Origin: DATKDF01 sp963752045
GTDB taxonomy: Bacteria > Acidobacteriota > Vicinamibacteria > Vicinamibacterales > SCN-69-37
Direction of reading: 5' to 3'
NCBI GenBank assembly: GCA_963752045.1
Contig: CAVVWN010000014.1
Span: 434,001-498,000 of the forward strand
DNA length: 64,000 nucleotides
Below, piece by piece: positions 1-10,145 of this stretch; positions within the stretch are counted from its first letter, which is position 1, and each line of letters opens with the position of its first letter. A program made the translations under genes and the position numbers. A model generated the notes under the pieces. It was given only the letters and a program-made list of their open reading frames with translations, was not told the origin of the DNA and made no database searches.

Positions 1-1
1 C

Positions 2-226
2 CAGGCGCTCGCGCCCGATCCTGTGGTGCGCAACTGGCCGGAGTTCCTCGAGGCCCGCGTGCTCATCGGCTGCAACTGCCCCGACCAGGCGCACCCGATA
101 CTCACGAGGCTTCTCGACAGCGTGCTCGTCGACGACCAGGGCGTGCCGCTCGCTTTCTGGGTGGCCGCGCAGCTCGGCCGCATCCGCGACGTCGACAGCA
201 CGGACCACCGTGATCGCGGCGCTTGA
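2..226 (+). CDS. Partial frame, probably the out-of-frame N-terminal sensor part of the next kinase
   Basis: The frame is open from the window edge and carries no domain I recognise. It ends 17 nt inside the sensor-kinase gene that follows. In the kinase frame, reading upstream of the GTG at 210 gives a plausible continuation of the helical region. A one-base insertion near 195-210 would therefore join this segment to the kinase as its periplasmic sensor portion. The alternative is a separate upstream gene overlapping the kinase start. Residues include a Cys-x-Cys pair. The merge is an inference; the open frame is what is seen. Confidence 0.45.
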   Translation, partial: QALAPDPVVRNWPEFLEARVLIGCNCPDQAHPILTRLLDSVLVDDQGVPLAFWVAAQLGRIRDVDSTDHRDRGA

Positions 227-1487
227 ACGCCTCCTGTCGGCGAACCCCGTGCTGTCGCCAGTCGGCTGGTACCAGGCGCGTGATCTGCTGAGCACCCTGG
301 GTCCGGAAGAGGCGACAGAGACAGGGCCTGCCGTCGCCCGCATGCGCAGCATCGTGGACGCCGCCATCGCCGATGTCGAGCGCGCACTCGACCTTCAACA
401 CGCGTGGTCGAACCTCCCGGTGTCCGTCGCCCCACCCACCTCGGAGGAGCCGCTCTGGGTGCCTGCCGCCGATGGCGCCTGGCTCGTAGGCGTTGCGCCG
501 GCGATTGCCGGCCGCTCGCCAGTGGCCGTCGCGGTGCGTGCCGAGACGATCTTCACGGAGATCACGAGCGCCGAGTCCGTGGCCGACGTCAGGTTCACGA
601 CGGACCTCACGTCGGGGCAGCCGTTTGGCCCGATGCTCCCGGGCCTGGGCCTGGTCGTGCCGGCGGCAGACCCGGCCGTCCTCCGCACCTGGGCCGTGCA
701 GCGAACCTACTACGTCGTGGCGCTCGTCACGGTCATCGCCCTGGCACTCTTCGGCAGCGTGCTGTTCTGGCGCGACGTGCGGCGCGAGCTTCACCTGGCC
801 GACCTGCGCTCCGAGTTCGTGGCGAGCGTGTCGCACGAGCTGCGCACGCCGCTCACTGCCATTCGCATGTTCGCCGAGACCCTGCAGATGGATCGGCCGC
901 TCGACGATGCCGCGCGCGCGGAGTACCTCAACACGATCGTCACCGAGAGCGAACGCCTCACGCGGCTCGTGACCAACGTGCTCGACTTCGCGAAGATCGA
1001 GCGCGGCGAGAAGGTGTACCGGCTGGAATCAGCGTCGCTCCCGTCCATCGTGCAGAATGCCGTTCGGTCCATGGGCTATCCGCTGTCACGCCTCGGATTC
1101 GAGCTGCGCACGATCGTGGCCGACGACCTGCCGCCGGTCCGCGTGGACAGAGACGCGATTGAGCAGGCGCTCCTGAACCTCCTGAGCAATGCCGTCAAGT
1201 ACTCCGGCGAAGCGCGCACGATCGATCTCACCGTCTCGGCACTCAACGGACACGCCGTGATCGCGGTGACCGACCGCGGCCCGGGCATTCCCGCCGAAGA
1301 ACAGCCTCGCATCTTCGAACGCTTCTACCGGGCGCGGTCCGACGAGGCCAGCAGCGTGACCGGTGCCGGCCTCGGGCTCGCCATCGTCGATCACATCGTC
1401 AAGGCGCACGGCGGGCGGGTCGAGGTCACGAGCGCCAGCGGCTCGGGCAGCACGTTTGCCATACACATTCCCGCGGAGGCCGCGTGA
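210..1487 (+). CDS. Sensor histidine kinase (HisKA-HATPase)
   Basis: Membrane sensor kinase of a two-component system. A transmembrane helix lies at about residues 168-190 (YYVVALVTVIALALFGSVLF). The HisKA H-box is SHELRTPL with the phospho-accepting His at about residue 209. The ATPase N-box (NLLSNAVKYS), G1 (DRGPGI) and G2 (GLGLAI) motifs follow. The visible GTG start leaves a short, partly truncated extracytoplasmic sensor region, and the real N-terminus may lie upstream in another frame (see 2-226). The stop overlaps the start of the response regulator by 4 nt (GTGA), so the two are translationally coupled and the regulator at 1484 is the obvious partner. The stimulus is unknown. Confidence 0.93.
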   Translation: MIAALERLLSANPVLSPVGWYQARDLLSTLGPEEATETGPAVARMRSIVDAAIADVERALDLQHAWSNLPVSVAPPTSEEPLWVPAADGAWLVGVAPAIAGRSPVAVAVRAETIFTEITSAESVADVRFTTDLTSGQPFGPMLPGLGLVVPAADPAVLRTWAVQRTYYVVALVTVIALALFGSVLFWRDVRRELHLADLRSEFVASVSHELRTPLTAIRMFAETLQMDRPLDDAARAEYLNTIVTESERLTRLVTNVLDFAKIERGEKVYRLESASLPSIVQNAVRSMGYPLSRLGFELRTIVADDLPPVRVDRDAIEQALLNLLSNAVKYSGEARTIDLTVSALNGHAVIAVTDRGPGIPAEEQPRIFERFYRARSDEASSVTGAGLGLAIVDHIVKAHGGRVEVTSASGSGSTFAIHIPAEAA

Positions 1488-2164
1488 GCCGCCTGCTCGT
1501 GGTCGAAGACGATCCCGCCATCCTGCGCGGACTGGCCGACAACCTCACGTACGAGGCGCACGAGGTGCTGACCGCGAGCGACGGCGAGACGGCCTATCGG
1601 CTGATCCACGAGCGGAAGCCTGATCTCGTGGTGCTGGACCTGATGCTGCCGCGCATGAGCGGCTACGAGCTCTGCCAGAAGGTGCGGGGCGAGGGTCTCT
1701 CGACGCCCATCGTGATGCTGACGGCGCGCGGCGAGGAATCCGACCGTATTCTCGGGCTGGATCTCGGCGCCGACGACTACGTCACGAAGCCGTTCTCGGT
1801 GCGCGAACTGCTGGCCCGCATCAGGGCGGTGCTCCGCCGCACGCAGCCCGAGAAGCGGCTGCCCGACAGGCTCGTGTTCGACGACGTGGTGGTGGATTTC
1901 CGGCGGTTCGAAGCGAGCCGGAACGGCGCGCCAGTCGATTTGACGCGCAAGGAGTACGGCCTGCTGCGCCTCCTCGCCTCACGCGCGGGCGAGGTGGTCA
2001 GCCGGAACGAGCTGCTCGACGAGGTCTGGGGCTACGACGCAACGCCGACGACGAGAACCGTGGACAACCACGTGGCATCGCTCCGCTCGAAGCTCGAAGC
2101 GTCGCCCGCCGAGCCGCGTCATCTCATCACCGTCTTCGGTGTCGGCTACAAATGGCTCCCGTGA
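1484..2164 (+). CDS. OmpR/PhoB-family response regulator
   Basis: DNA-binding response regulator, 226 residues, the normal length for the family. The N-terminal receiver domain has the acidic pair (VVEDDPA), the phospho-accepting Asp at about residue 52 (VVLDLMLP), the Thr of the switch (MLTARGE) and the Lys in DDYVTKPFS. The C-terminal winged helix (about residues 125-226) contains LTRKEYGLLRLLA and the recognition region TTRTVDNHVASLRSKLE, ending in a VFGVGYKW wing. The GTG start lies inside the stop of the kinase gene, so it is almost certainly phosphorylated by that kinase. The targets are not evident; the adjacent secreted-protein genes are candidates. Confidence 0.96.
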   Translation: MSRLLVVEDDPAILRGLADNLTYEAHEVLTASDGETAYRLIHERKPDLVVLDLMLPRMSGYELCQKVRGEGLSTPIVMLTARGEESDRILGLDLGADDYVTKPFSVRELLARIRAVLRRTQPEKRLPDRLVFDDVVVDFRRFEASRNGAPVDLTRKEYGLLRLLASRAGEVVSRNELLDEVWGYDATPTTRTVDNHVASLRSKLEASPAEPRHLITVFGVGYKWLP

Positions 2165-2258
2165 CAAAAACAGTGCAACCCGGGCGCGACGACGTGACAT
2201 CCGGTCGCGGCTTCGCGACTACGCTCGACCGGTCCTCTTTCAGGGAGCGGTAGAAACA

Positions 2259-4536
2259 ATGACCACGATCCGTCTTCGTGTCTTGACCGTCGTCGCACTC
2301 GTCGTTGGCCTGGCCGGCATCCCGGTATCGGCACAGTCGCCGCACGAGCTGTTTCAGCAGGCGCTCGCGCGTGAACGTGCGAGTGGCAATTGTCAGCAGG
2401 CCATCGCGCTCTACGAACGTGTGGTGCGCGAGGCCACCTCCGATCGCGCGCTCACCGCCCGCGCGCTGGTCCAGATGGCCGGCTGCTACGAGCGCCTCGG
2501 ACAGGTCGCAGAGGCGCGGGCACGGTACAGGCAAGTCGTCACCGGCTACGGGGATCAGCCGGATGCGTTGGCGACGGCCCGGGCCCGCATGCAGGCGCTC
2601 TCGGCGGGCTCGGCGGGCGGCCGGGGCGCCGGCGCCGGCGCGACTTCGGTCTCGAGTCCGTTGCTCGCGCTCACAAAGGCCGCGGAGTTGCCGCTCGAAC
2701 CCGTGAAGCTCTGGGCCGGCGAGGTGTCACCAGACGGGCGGTATGTGATCACCGGCAACTTGAACGACGAAGGACGCTGGGCGAGTCCGTTCCGGAACCT
2801 CTTCGTTCGCGATCTCACGACCGGTGAAGCACGAATCCTCGATGGCAACAGGTTCGGATGGAGCGGCGAGCGGCCTGGCGACCTCGTCAAGACGGACGCG
2901 GTTCCTCCAGGCACCGGGCCTCCCGCGAACGGACAGATCATCGTGATTCACAACTTCATCTGGTCGCCGGACAGTCGTCGCGTGCTGTATCTGAAGGGAT
3001 ATGACGACCGCGCGACAGGAACACGGGAGAGCGAGGTCCGCATCATCAACATCGACGGCACGGATGGCCGCGTGGTCGTGCCGCGCAGCGGCCGGGACTG
3101 GCCGAGGCTCCTCGCCTGGTCGGCCGACGGCCGCTACGTGGCAGTCTCGAACGAATCCGACGTCTACAGCCTGGGAATCCTGTCGTTGGCGGACGGGTCC
3201 ATCAGGACGTTGAAGACTGTCACCGAAGACGAGTTCTACTGGTGCCAGCTCACATCGGCCTTTTCGCCCGACGGGAGATTTCTGGCCGTGACCAACGGCA
3301 CGCGCAACTCGTCGTGCGACGTCGCCCTCGTCGCCACCGACGGCAGCGGTGAACGGCCCCTCATCGAGCACCCGGCCAACGACGAGTTCGTCGCCTGGAC
3401 TCCGGACGGCACCGGCATTCTTTTCTCAAGCGACCGAAGCGGCACGACCGACCTGTGGCTCGCGCACGTCGTGGACGGACGCGTGGAAGGGCTTCCCCAG
3501 CGCGTCCGCACGAACACGGGACGCGTATGGACGAAGGGGTTCACGGCGTCCGGCGACCTGTACTTCCAGACACCCGGGATTCAGCGCATGCCGAACGACA
3601 CCTGCTGCGACCTCGGCGTGACGGTGAACGACATTTACGTCGCGCCGCTCGACCCGGCTACCGGGGACCTGGCGGGAGAGCCGGCGCCGGTCGCGCCGAC
3701 CAACCGCGGGCGCAATCACTCGCCGTCGTGGTCGCCGGACGGCCGGTTCCTGATGTACCGGACGCGGGACATGCGCGCGAAGACGTGGACGGGCTTCACG
3801 CTGCTCTCGCTCGAGCACCGGCGAGGAACGGAGCATCCGGCCGGACATCACGGTCGGTCTCGCCCAGCGGGAGGGCTGGATCGCGCCCGACAACCAGTCC
3901 GTGGTGATCGCCACGATCGGTCGCGAGGCCGGCCTGTATCGAGTGGACGCCGAGTCCGGCGCCGCCTCTCCGCTCGGCGCGCTCCAGGGAGAGGTGACCG
4001 TGCTCCGCAATCGCGAGGCTGCCGTGCTCGTGCCACAGGACCGATCGTCCGTCGTCGTGCGGCAATTCGACACCGGGGAGGAACGTACGGTCTACACCGC
4101 GCCCGAGGGTTCGCAGGTTCGCGGCGTCGCCGCTTCGGCAGACAGCGCGACCATTTCGTTCCAGCTCGTGGCCGACGGCAGAGCCAGTTTCTGGGTCGTG
4201 CCGGCAGCCGGGGGCGACGCCCGCGAAATCGCGACACTGCGCGCGAACTCGCGCAACGGCCAGTTCATGGCGTGGTCGGCCGACGGGCGCTTCATCTACT
4301 TCGTCGATCGGCCGGCTGCCAACAACCCCCAGGACGAGCTGTGGCGCGCGACGGTGGCCGACGGCACGCTCGTGAAGCTCCTCGCCGTCGACGGCCCGAT
4401 CTGGAATCCGGACGTTCATCCGGGCGGACGCTACATCGCGTTCGCGTCGGAGCACTTCGAGCCGCCAACCGAATGGGTGCTGAAGAACTTCCTGCCCGTG
4501 GCGCCGCCCGCGCCGGTTCCAGGCGGAGGCCGCTGA
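2259..4536 (+). CDS. Exported TPR plus TolB/WD40-like beta-propeller protein, frameshifted
   Basis: A signal peptide (MTTIRLRVLTVVALVVGLAG... ending near AQS) is followed by a TPR-like region (residues about 25-110) and a long run of propeller repeats with SPDGR, SADGR and SPDSR motifs. The ATG at 2259 is preceded by GGGAGCGG and is preferred over starts inside the upstream regulator gene. The frame changes at about 3816: removing one base after LLSLE restores TGEER and joins the first part to the second (frame through 4536). The two halves make one protein of about 758 residues. It is probably a periplasmic or surface propeller of unknown ligand. The stop TGA shares its last base with the ATG of the next gene. 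Confidence 0.8.
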
Positions 4537-6323
4537 TGCCCGGACTCAGCCGTTCATCGAGCGTCGCGCGACGGTCTCGTGCTCGTCACCGGCACTGGTC
4601 GCGTGCGGTGCTGCTGCCGGCAGGGCCCAGCAACCAACCGCCCCTGCACCGCCGGCCGACGTGCTGCTCAAAGCGGCGCTCGACCAGGCGCGCGCCGAGA
4701 ACAAGACCGTGTTCGTCGACTTCGGCGCGACCTGGTGCGGACCATGCCGCTCGCTCGATGCGTTCATGGAGGCGCCGGAAAACGCCACGCTCATCGACGA
4801 GCACTTCGTGATCCTCAAGCTGACCGAATGGGAACGCGGACCGCACGCCGTCCGGAACAACGCCGGCGCCGCCAAGCTTGCAAATGGATGGGGCTCGACG
4901 GGCAGCATCCCGTTTTACGTGACCGTGGACGAGTCCGGCCGGAAGATCGCATCCGGCGGCGGCTACCCGGGAGGCCGGCGCGGGATCGAGGCCTTCATGG
5001 CGTTGCTGCGGCGGAGCGCGCCCGGCCTGTCGACCGAGGCCGCCTCGACGCTGGCGGCGTCGCTCGCAAGCCGATCGGACGGTCTAGCCACAATCGAGGG
5101 CCGGGTGACCGACGCGCGCGGCGGGCCGGTGGGCAGGGCCACCGTGTCCGTCGTCGGGCGCGCGTTCATCGAGGGCCAGTGGAAACCCGCCGTCTTCGCG
5201 CGGACCACGACGGACGAGAGCGGACGGTACTCGCTCGACGTCTCCGCGGGCGAGCATCTCGTGGCCGTCGAGCCCTCGAAGACGGCAACGCCGACCGCAA
5301 CACTGCCTCCGGTCACCTTCCATCCGTCGAGCGTGACCACGGCAGGCGCGGCCACGGTCGTGCTCGAAGCCGGCGAAGGCAAACTCGGTGTGGACGTCAC
5401 TCTGGGTGCTTCTGCCCGATCGGCCGTGACGGGATCGGTTGCCGCATCAGGCGGCCAGCCGCTCGCGGGCGCGTCGGTCGTACTGACCAACGTCGACTGG
5501 CCCGCCCTGATCGTGAGCGGGACGACCGACGCGTCGGCTGTATTCACGCTGCCGGCGGTGCCCTCACGGCCGCTACACGCTCTGGGTCCATGGTCAGGCT
5601 GGAGCCGGAACCGCCCGGTCCGTCGAAGTGGCTTTCCAGGACCTCGATCTCACAGGGGCTGCTTCGCCCGTGCGCGTCGTGACACGACCCGTCGCGTCCG
5701 TCAGGGGCCGCGTGAGATTCGACGGCGCCGAACCGCCTGCCGCCGACCGCGACGCCATTCGCGTCACGGCCATCGCGGCGAACCAGCGGCCGGGCCTGCC
5801 GACCGTCGTCCCGCAATCGAGGATCGATCCGACTGGCGCCTTCGAGCTCGCGACGCTCTTCGGCGAGCGAGTGATCCGCGTGCAGGACCTGCCATCGGGG
5901 TGGATGCTGAAGTCCGTAACGCGTGGCGGCGTGGACATCACGGACGCGCCGTGGGACGCGATGACGGTCGCGGCGAGCGCCGTCGAGGTTACCGTGACCA
6001 GCCGCGCCGGCACCATCGCCGGCACGAGACTGAACGACGACGGTGAACCAACACGCGGAGGCGTGGCCGTCGCCTTCGCAACGGATGCCGCGAGGTGGTC
6101 GCATCCATCCCGATTCGTCCGGCGCGCCCCGGTTCAGGACGACGGCACGTTCGAGATGAGCCCGCTGCCGGCCGGCGATTACCTGGTCGTGCTCCTCTCC
6201 ACGCTTCCCCGCAACTGGGACGCACCCGAATCGCTCGAGGCGCTGCGGCCTTCCGCCACGGCCGTCGCGGTCGGCGAGGGCGAACGCAAGCAGCTCTCGC
6301 TCCGGGTACTCGAGGGCCGGTAG
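4536..6323 (+). CDS. Exported thioredoxin-like protein with carboxypeptidase-regulatory-like repeats, frameshifted
   Basis: The thioredoxin fold is clear from 4661 on: VFVDFGATWCGPCRSLDAF holds the redox CGPC pair, and a cis-Pro follows in SIPFYVTVDESG. After it come at least three Ig-like or carboxypeptidase-regulatory repeats (EGRVTDARGGPVGRATVSV; VTGSVAASGGQPLAGASV; VRGRVRFDG). The frame shifts at the CCC run 5561-5563, where dropping one C gives a continuous reading to 6323. The N-terminus is unsettled: the ATG at 4536 overlaps the previous stop, and a signal/lipobox-like segment (ALVACGAAAG) lies in the thioredoxin frame at about 4600. A further indel there is likely. The protein is probably a periplasmic disulfide or redox protein joined to adhesion-like domains. 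Confidence 0.75.
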
Positions 6324-6395
6324 CTGGAACCAAATGCGGATATCCTCGGGGGTTGGAGGACCCTGCTGCCGTCCCAGGATTCCAGCCCGCCGGTC

Positions 6396-7046
6396 GTGCC
6401 GGTTCACGAGGAACCGATGCATCATCTCGTGCACGACGAAGGCGACCTGCGCGTGCTCGACGTGCAGATCCAGCCCGGCGAGACCACGCTCTATCACACG
6501 CACGATGCGGCCATTGCCTACGTGCCGATCGACACGTCGCCCAGTGACAATCAGCCTGTCGGCGGTCAATGGGAAGGCACTCGCGGCACAGACCCGCCGC
6601 GATTCTCGGTCGGCACGGTGACGTGGAACCTGCGATACGCGTCGGCTCCGCACACGCATCGCGTCAGGAACGTCGGTGAGAGGCTCTTTCGCCTGATCGC
6701 CGTCGTCAACTACGGGACGGGCACCGCGGGAGTCGACGCCTCGCCGATCCTCGGCGAACGTCCCGACGCCGAGTGCCGATGGTTCCGATGGCGGCAAGTC
6801 GTGCTGGAGCCGGGGAAGCAGCTCGAGGGCACGAACGGCACCAACAAGGTTGTCGTCGTGCAGACGACCGGAGGGTGCGTGCGGGCAACGGGCGGAACGA
6901 GCGCAACGCTCGCCCGGCCCGGCGACTTCATCGTGCTCGACCCGAAGGCCCTATTCCGGCTGGAAGTCGCATCAGCCGAATCGGTGGGCCTCTGCGCCGT
7001 CGAAGTCCGCGCTACGACACCCACTCCGACGCCAGCCATCCGATGA
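6396..7046 (+). CDS. Cupin-like protein
   Basis: About 216 residues with a single cupin-type beta barrel. The motif QPGETTLYHTHD (the GxxxxHxH metal-binding signature) and later APHTHRVRN and ARPGDFIVLDP are typical of small metal-binding cupins. The GTG at 6396 has no clear ribosome binding site. A GGAGGA at about 6355 suggests the true start may be upstream in the same frame, which is open there, so the start is uncertain. No signal peptide is seen. The 3' end overlaps the convergent GMC oxidoreductase by 35 nt. The enzymatic role is unknown. Confidence 0.7.
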   Translation: MPVHEEPMHHLVHDEGDLRVLDVQIQPGETTLYHTHDAAIAYVPIDTSPSDNQPVGGQWEGTRGTDPPRFSVGTVTWNLRYASAPHTHRVRNVGERLFRLIAVVNYGTGTAGVDASPILGERPDAECRWFRWRQVVLEPGKQLEGTNGTNKVVVVQTTGGCVRATGGTSATLARPGDFIVLDPKALFRLEVASAESVGLCAVEVRATTPTPTPAIR

Positions 7047-8589
7047 CGAACGTCGCCGCCTGCGTCTGGCCGTTCACCACCGTCGGCATCACGGATCCGT
7101 CGGCAATCCACAGCCGCTCCACACCTCGCACCCTGAGGCGGGCGTCGACGACGGCGTCGGCATCCGAACCCATACGACAGGTCCCGGCCGGGTGGAACAT
7201 GGTGCCAGACGTTTCTCTGGCGAACGTGCGCAGCGCGTCCCTCGACATGGCGCCGGCGGGCGCAACCAGCGACCCTCGCAGGCGATCGTAGGCACGCGAG
7301 GCGGCGATCGTGGCTGCCAGTTCGAGCCCGTCGACCATCGCCTCGAGGTCGGCGGGCTCGGAGAAGTAGTTCGCGCGGATCACCGGCGCGGCGGCGGGAT
7401 CGGGCGAACGAAGCGTGAGCGACCCCCGGCTTCGGACGCGACTGACGGCGACGGTGAGCGTAATCGACGTATCGGCCGCATCGATCCCGCGTCCGACGTA
7501 GAACTGGATGTCTGGAACCTTCAGGCCCGACGGCTGCCCCGAGAACGCGTAGAGGCCCGCCGACACCGACGAACCCGGCAGGCTCGTACGACCGGCCCAG
7601 CGCATCGAGACGCGCGGGTGGTCGTGCAGATTCGTACCGACCGACGGCCGGTCCGCGACCACGGCGATGCCATGCCGGCGCAGCTCGTCGGCCGGTCCCA
7701 CGCCCGAGAGCATGAGGAGCTTCGGCGACTCGATCACGCCGGCCGTGAGGATGACGCCCCGTGATGCTCGGGCCTGGACGGCCGCTCCCTGGCGCACGCA
7801 CTCGACGCCGACAGCCCGGCCTCCCCGGATGAGGACGCGCTGCACGAGCGTGCTCGGCCAGGCCGTGAGGTTCGGCCGGGCGAGCGCCGGCGCGAGGAAA
7901 GCGTCGGCCGCCGACACGCGCCGGCCGTCACGGATGTTCTTCTGGTAGAAGCCCGCGCCGTTCTCTGGCGCGGCGCTGTTGAAATCCCAGTCGGGCCGAG
8001 CGGTGAATCCGCGCTCGGCGGCTGCTTCGAGAAACGCGAGATGACCCGCGTGCGGATCGGTCGTGTCCGTAACCGCCATCGGACCGCCGGCACCCAGATA
8101 GTCGGACGCGCCCCGCGAGTTGTCTTCGAGCCCGCGGAAGTACGGCAGGAGCGACCTGAAGCTCCACGCGGGCCCGAGATCGCGCGCCCAGTCGTCGAAG
8201 CACAGCTGATGGCCGCGCACCCAGGCCATGGCGTGGATCGCGGTGGACCCTCCGTAGGCTTTCCCACGCGGCCACGGCACGGACCGGCCGCCAAGCTCCG
8301 GCTGCGGCTCGGTCACGTAGCTCCAGTCGAGCGGGCCGCCGAGAAGCGACGTCCATTGTCCGGGAGCGCCGATGCGCGCGTCCTGCCCCGGCCCGCCGGC
8401 TTCGACGATGAGCACGCGCGCGTCGCGCCGCGCGCTCAGGCGCTCGGCCAGCACGCAGCCTGACGGCCCGGCGCCGACGATGATGTAGTCGTACTCCGGC
8501 GCCTGTCGGCCGAGGGCCTCCCGCCCGAACGCGACCGTGGCGGCCATGAGTGCAGCAGAGTCTCTCAGGAAACGACGACGAGTGGACAC
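7012..8589 (-). CDS. GMC-family FAD oxidoreductase, Tat-type signal
   Basis: Glucose-methanol-choline family flavoprotein of 525 residues. The N-terminus has a twin-arginine-like signal (STRRRFLRDSAALMAATVAF), suggesting export of the folded, FAD-loaded enzyme. The dinucleotide fold is YIIVGAGPSG (Gly39-x-Gly41-xx-Gly44). The GMC signature region includes GKAYGGSTAIHAM. The C-terminal active-site region has HPAGTCRMG (His about 465), and NGQTQAATFVIG closes the fold. It oxidises an alcohol or similar group; the substrate cannot be read from sequence. It is related to choline and other alcohol dehydrogenases. It lies 12 nt downstream of the degenerate sensor kinase on the same strand. Confidence 0.92.
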   Translation of the reverse strand: MSTRRRFLRDSAALMAATVAFGREALGRQAPEYDYIIVGAGPSGCVLAERLSARRDARVLIVEAGGPGQDARIGAPGQWTSLLGGPLDWSYVTEPQPELGGRSVPWPRGKAYGGSTAIHAMAWVRGHQLCFDDWARDLGPAWSFRSLLPYFRGLEDNSRGASDYLGAGGPMAVTDTTDPHAGHLAFLEAAAERGFTARPDWDFNSAAPENGAGFYQKNIRDGRRVSAADAFLAPALARPNLTAWPSTLVQRVLIRGGRAVGVECVRQGAAVQARASRGVILTAGVIESPKLLMLSGVGPADELRRHGIAVVADRPSVGTNLHDHPRVSMRWAGRTSLPGSSVSAGLYAFSGQPSGLKVPDIQFYVGRGIDAADTSITLTVAVSRVRSRGSLTLRSPDPAAAPVIRANYFSEPADLEAMVDGLELAATIAASRAYDRLRGSLVAPAGAMSRDALRTFARETSGTMFHPAGTCRMGSDADAVVDARLRVRGVERLWIADGSVMPTVVNGQTQAATFVIGWLASEWVS

Positions 8590-8601
8590 GGGACAGACAG
8601 G

Positions 8602-10017
8602 TTATCGAACCGAGAACTCGACTTCAAAACCGCCGGCCGACGGACGCCTGAGCTCGAGCACCAGTCCGAAGCGGTCGGCCACCTCACGGGCCACGGCAAG
8701 GCCGAGGCCCCGGCCGGCCCGGCCGCTCCTGCCCTCGTCACCGCGAAAGCGGCGATTGGCCGTCAGGGCCGCAAACTCATCGTCGGTGACGCCTGGCCCG
8801 TCGTCGGTGACGCGAAGCGAGAAGCGACGATCGCGATCGTAGCTCTTGAGCTCCACGGTCACTCGTCCGCCGGGTCGGCTGTGCAGGATGGCGTTGTCGA
8901 GCACGTTCGCCATCGCCTGTTCGAGCAGCACCGCGTCGGCATCCCACATGGCCGGGCCCGACGGCAGCGTGGCGGCCACGTCGATGCCGGTCGCGCGCGC
9001 AATCGGCGTGCGGCTCTGGACCACGTGTTCGACGAGGCGCGAGACGTCGACCGGCTCGCGCACGGGCTCGCTCGCGCGCAGGCGGGCGACGGCGGCGAGG
9101 TTGTTCAAGCGGGCGACGAGACGATGCGTGTCGACGAGCGCCTGCCTCGCGTCGGCGCGCCGCAGGTCCGAGAGCCCGGTGTCGTCGGCGAAGGCGGCGA
9201 GGCGGCGCTCGATCTCGGCGAGCGGCACGGCCACGTCTTCCGATGTCTGCCGCGCGTGCCGCCGAAGCGCCTCTTCGCGGTCGCGCACGTCGGTGCTCCG
9301 CCGGCGAATGTCCGCGGCTGCCTCGTTGAAGGTGGCGCCGATCGCGCCGATCTCGTCGCGCCCGCCGACGGGCGCCATCGTGGCGTATTGCTCGCGCGCC
9401 GAGTCGCGAACGGCGCGCGCCAGCGATCGGACGCGCGCCTCGGTGCGCGCCGAGACCGCGCCGGCCACGAGAAGCGCGCCCAGAAAGAAGCCGGAGAACA
9501 TCAGCACGGTCGTGCGCGCCGAACCCGGCTCCGGCCGCAGCCGGAAGAGCAGGACGGCGCAGGGACCGGACCAGCCCGTGACCACGCCCAGCTCGACGCC
9601 CGTCCCCGTCGTGCTCTCGTACGCCCCGAACGCCATCCCCTGGTCGAGGCCTCGGAGCGACCGGCGCACGCCCTCCGGAAACCGCGGCGCGGCCGAGCTG
9701 CCCGCGTCGAAGCTGCCGTCGTATGCGAAGACCTCGAACGGCAGCTCGCGCCGATCGGGCCGTGGCAGGTAGACGTCGGCATCCGGCATGGACCGCTGGG
9801 CGGCCGTCGGTCGTCCGACGCGCGGGCCGGCCAGAAACCACACCGGGTCTGCCTGACAGGCGTCACGCACGACCTCGGTGAGCTGCCCCTCGGCCACGCG
9901 GACGAGCGCCGCGCGGCGGTCGGCGGCCCGAAGCGCGTTGACGGCAATCGTCATGAGAAGCGCGGCAGGCACCGCGGCAACGAGGCTGGACAGCACGAGC
10001 TGGCGGCGCAGGGTCAT
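8602..10017 (-). CDS. HAMP-HATPase sensor protein lacking the H-box histidine
   Basis: 471 residues. An N-terminal membrane helix (about 8-28) precedes an extracytoplasmic domain to about residue 165. A second helix (VLMFSGFFLGALLVAGAVSA) and a HAMP-like segment follow. The ATPase domain looks intact, with N-box NVLDNAILHS, G1 DDGPGV and G2 GRGLGLAVA. The position that should be the phospho-accepting histidine is glutamate: SEDVAVPL (Glu at about 260) aligns with the SHELRTPL consensus. No response regulator is adjacent. It may be an ATP-binding pseudokinase or may use another residue. The downstream neighbour is the GMC oxidoreductase. Confidence 0.82.
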   Translation of the reverse strand: MTLRRQLVLSSLVAAVPAALLMTIAVNALRAADRRAALVRVAEGQLTEVVRDACQADPVWFLAGPRVGRPTAAQRSMPDADVYLPRPDRRELPFEVFAYDGSFDAGSSAAPRFPEGVRRSLRGLDQGMAFGAYESTTGTGVELGVVTGWSGPCAVLLFRLRPEPGSARTTVLMFSGFFLGALLVAGAVSARTEARVRSLARAVRDSAREQYATMAPVGGRDEIGAIGATFNEAAADIRRRSTDVRDREEALRRHARQTSEDVAVPLAEIERRLAAFADDTGLSDLRRADARQALVDTHRLVARLNNLAAVARLRASEPVREPVDVSRLVEHVVQSRTPIARATGIDVAATLPSGPAMWDADAVLLEQAMANVLDNAILHSRPGGRVTVELKSYDRDRRFSLRVTDDGPGVTDDEFAALTANRRFRGDEGRSGRAGRGLGLAVAREVADRFGLVLELRRPSAGGFEVEFSVR

Positions 10018-10087
10018 CTGACGTCAATACGTCCGCGTGTTTTGGGCTGTTGCGACCCGTCGGCACGAGTGTGCGCCACGAACGACC

Positions 10088-10099
10088 CTCTCATGAGAG
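10088..10099. promoter_or_regulatory. 12-bp perfect palindrome between divergent genes
   Basis: CTCTCATGAGAG is a perfect palindrome in the 128-bp gap between the degenerate sensor gene (minus strand) and the cytochrome gene (plus strand). Its position makes it a candidate operator, but nothing else supports this. Confidence 0.3.
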
Positions 10100-10145
10100 A
10101 ATGCCCGCGAATTTTCCGACTGTACTGCTTATGGGAGGTCTGCCG

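Noticed and set aside
2139..2258. Extended start of the propeller gene inside the response regulator
   Set aside because: The ATG at 2259 has a ribosome binding site and begins a proper signal peptide.
5544..6797. 417-codon minus-strand frame opposite the Ig-like repeats and the cupin gene
   Set aside because: No family motif, and it crosses two plus-strand genes with convincing domains.
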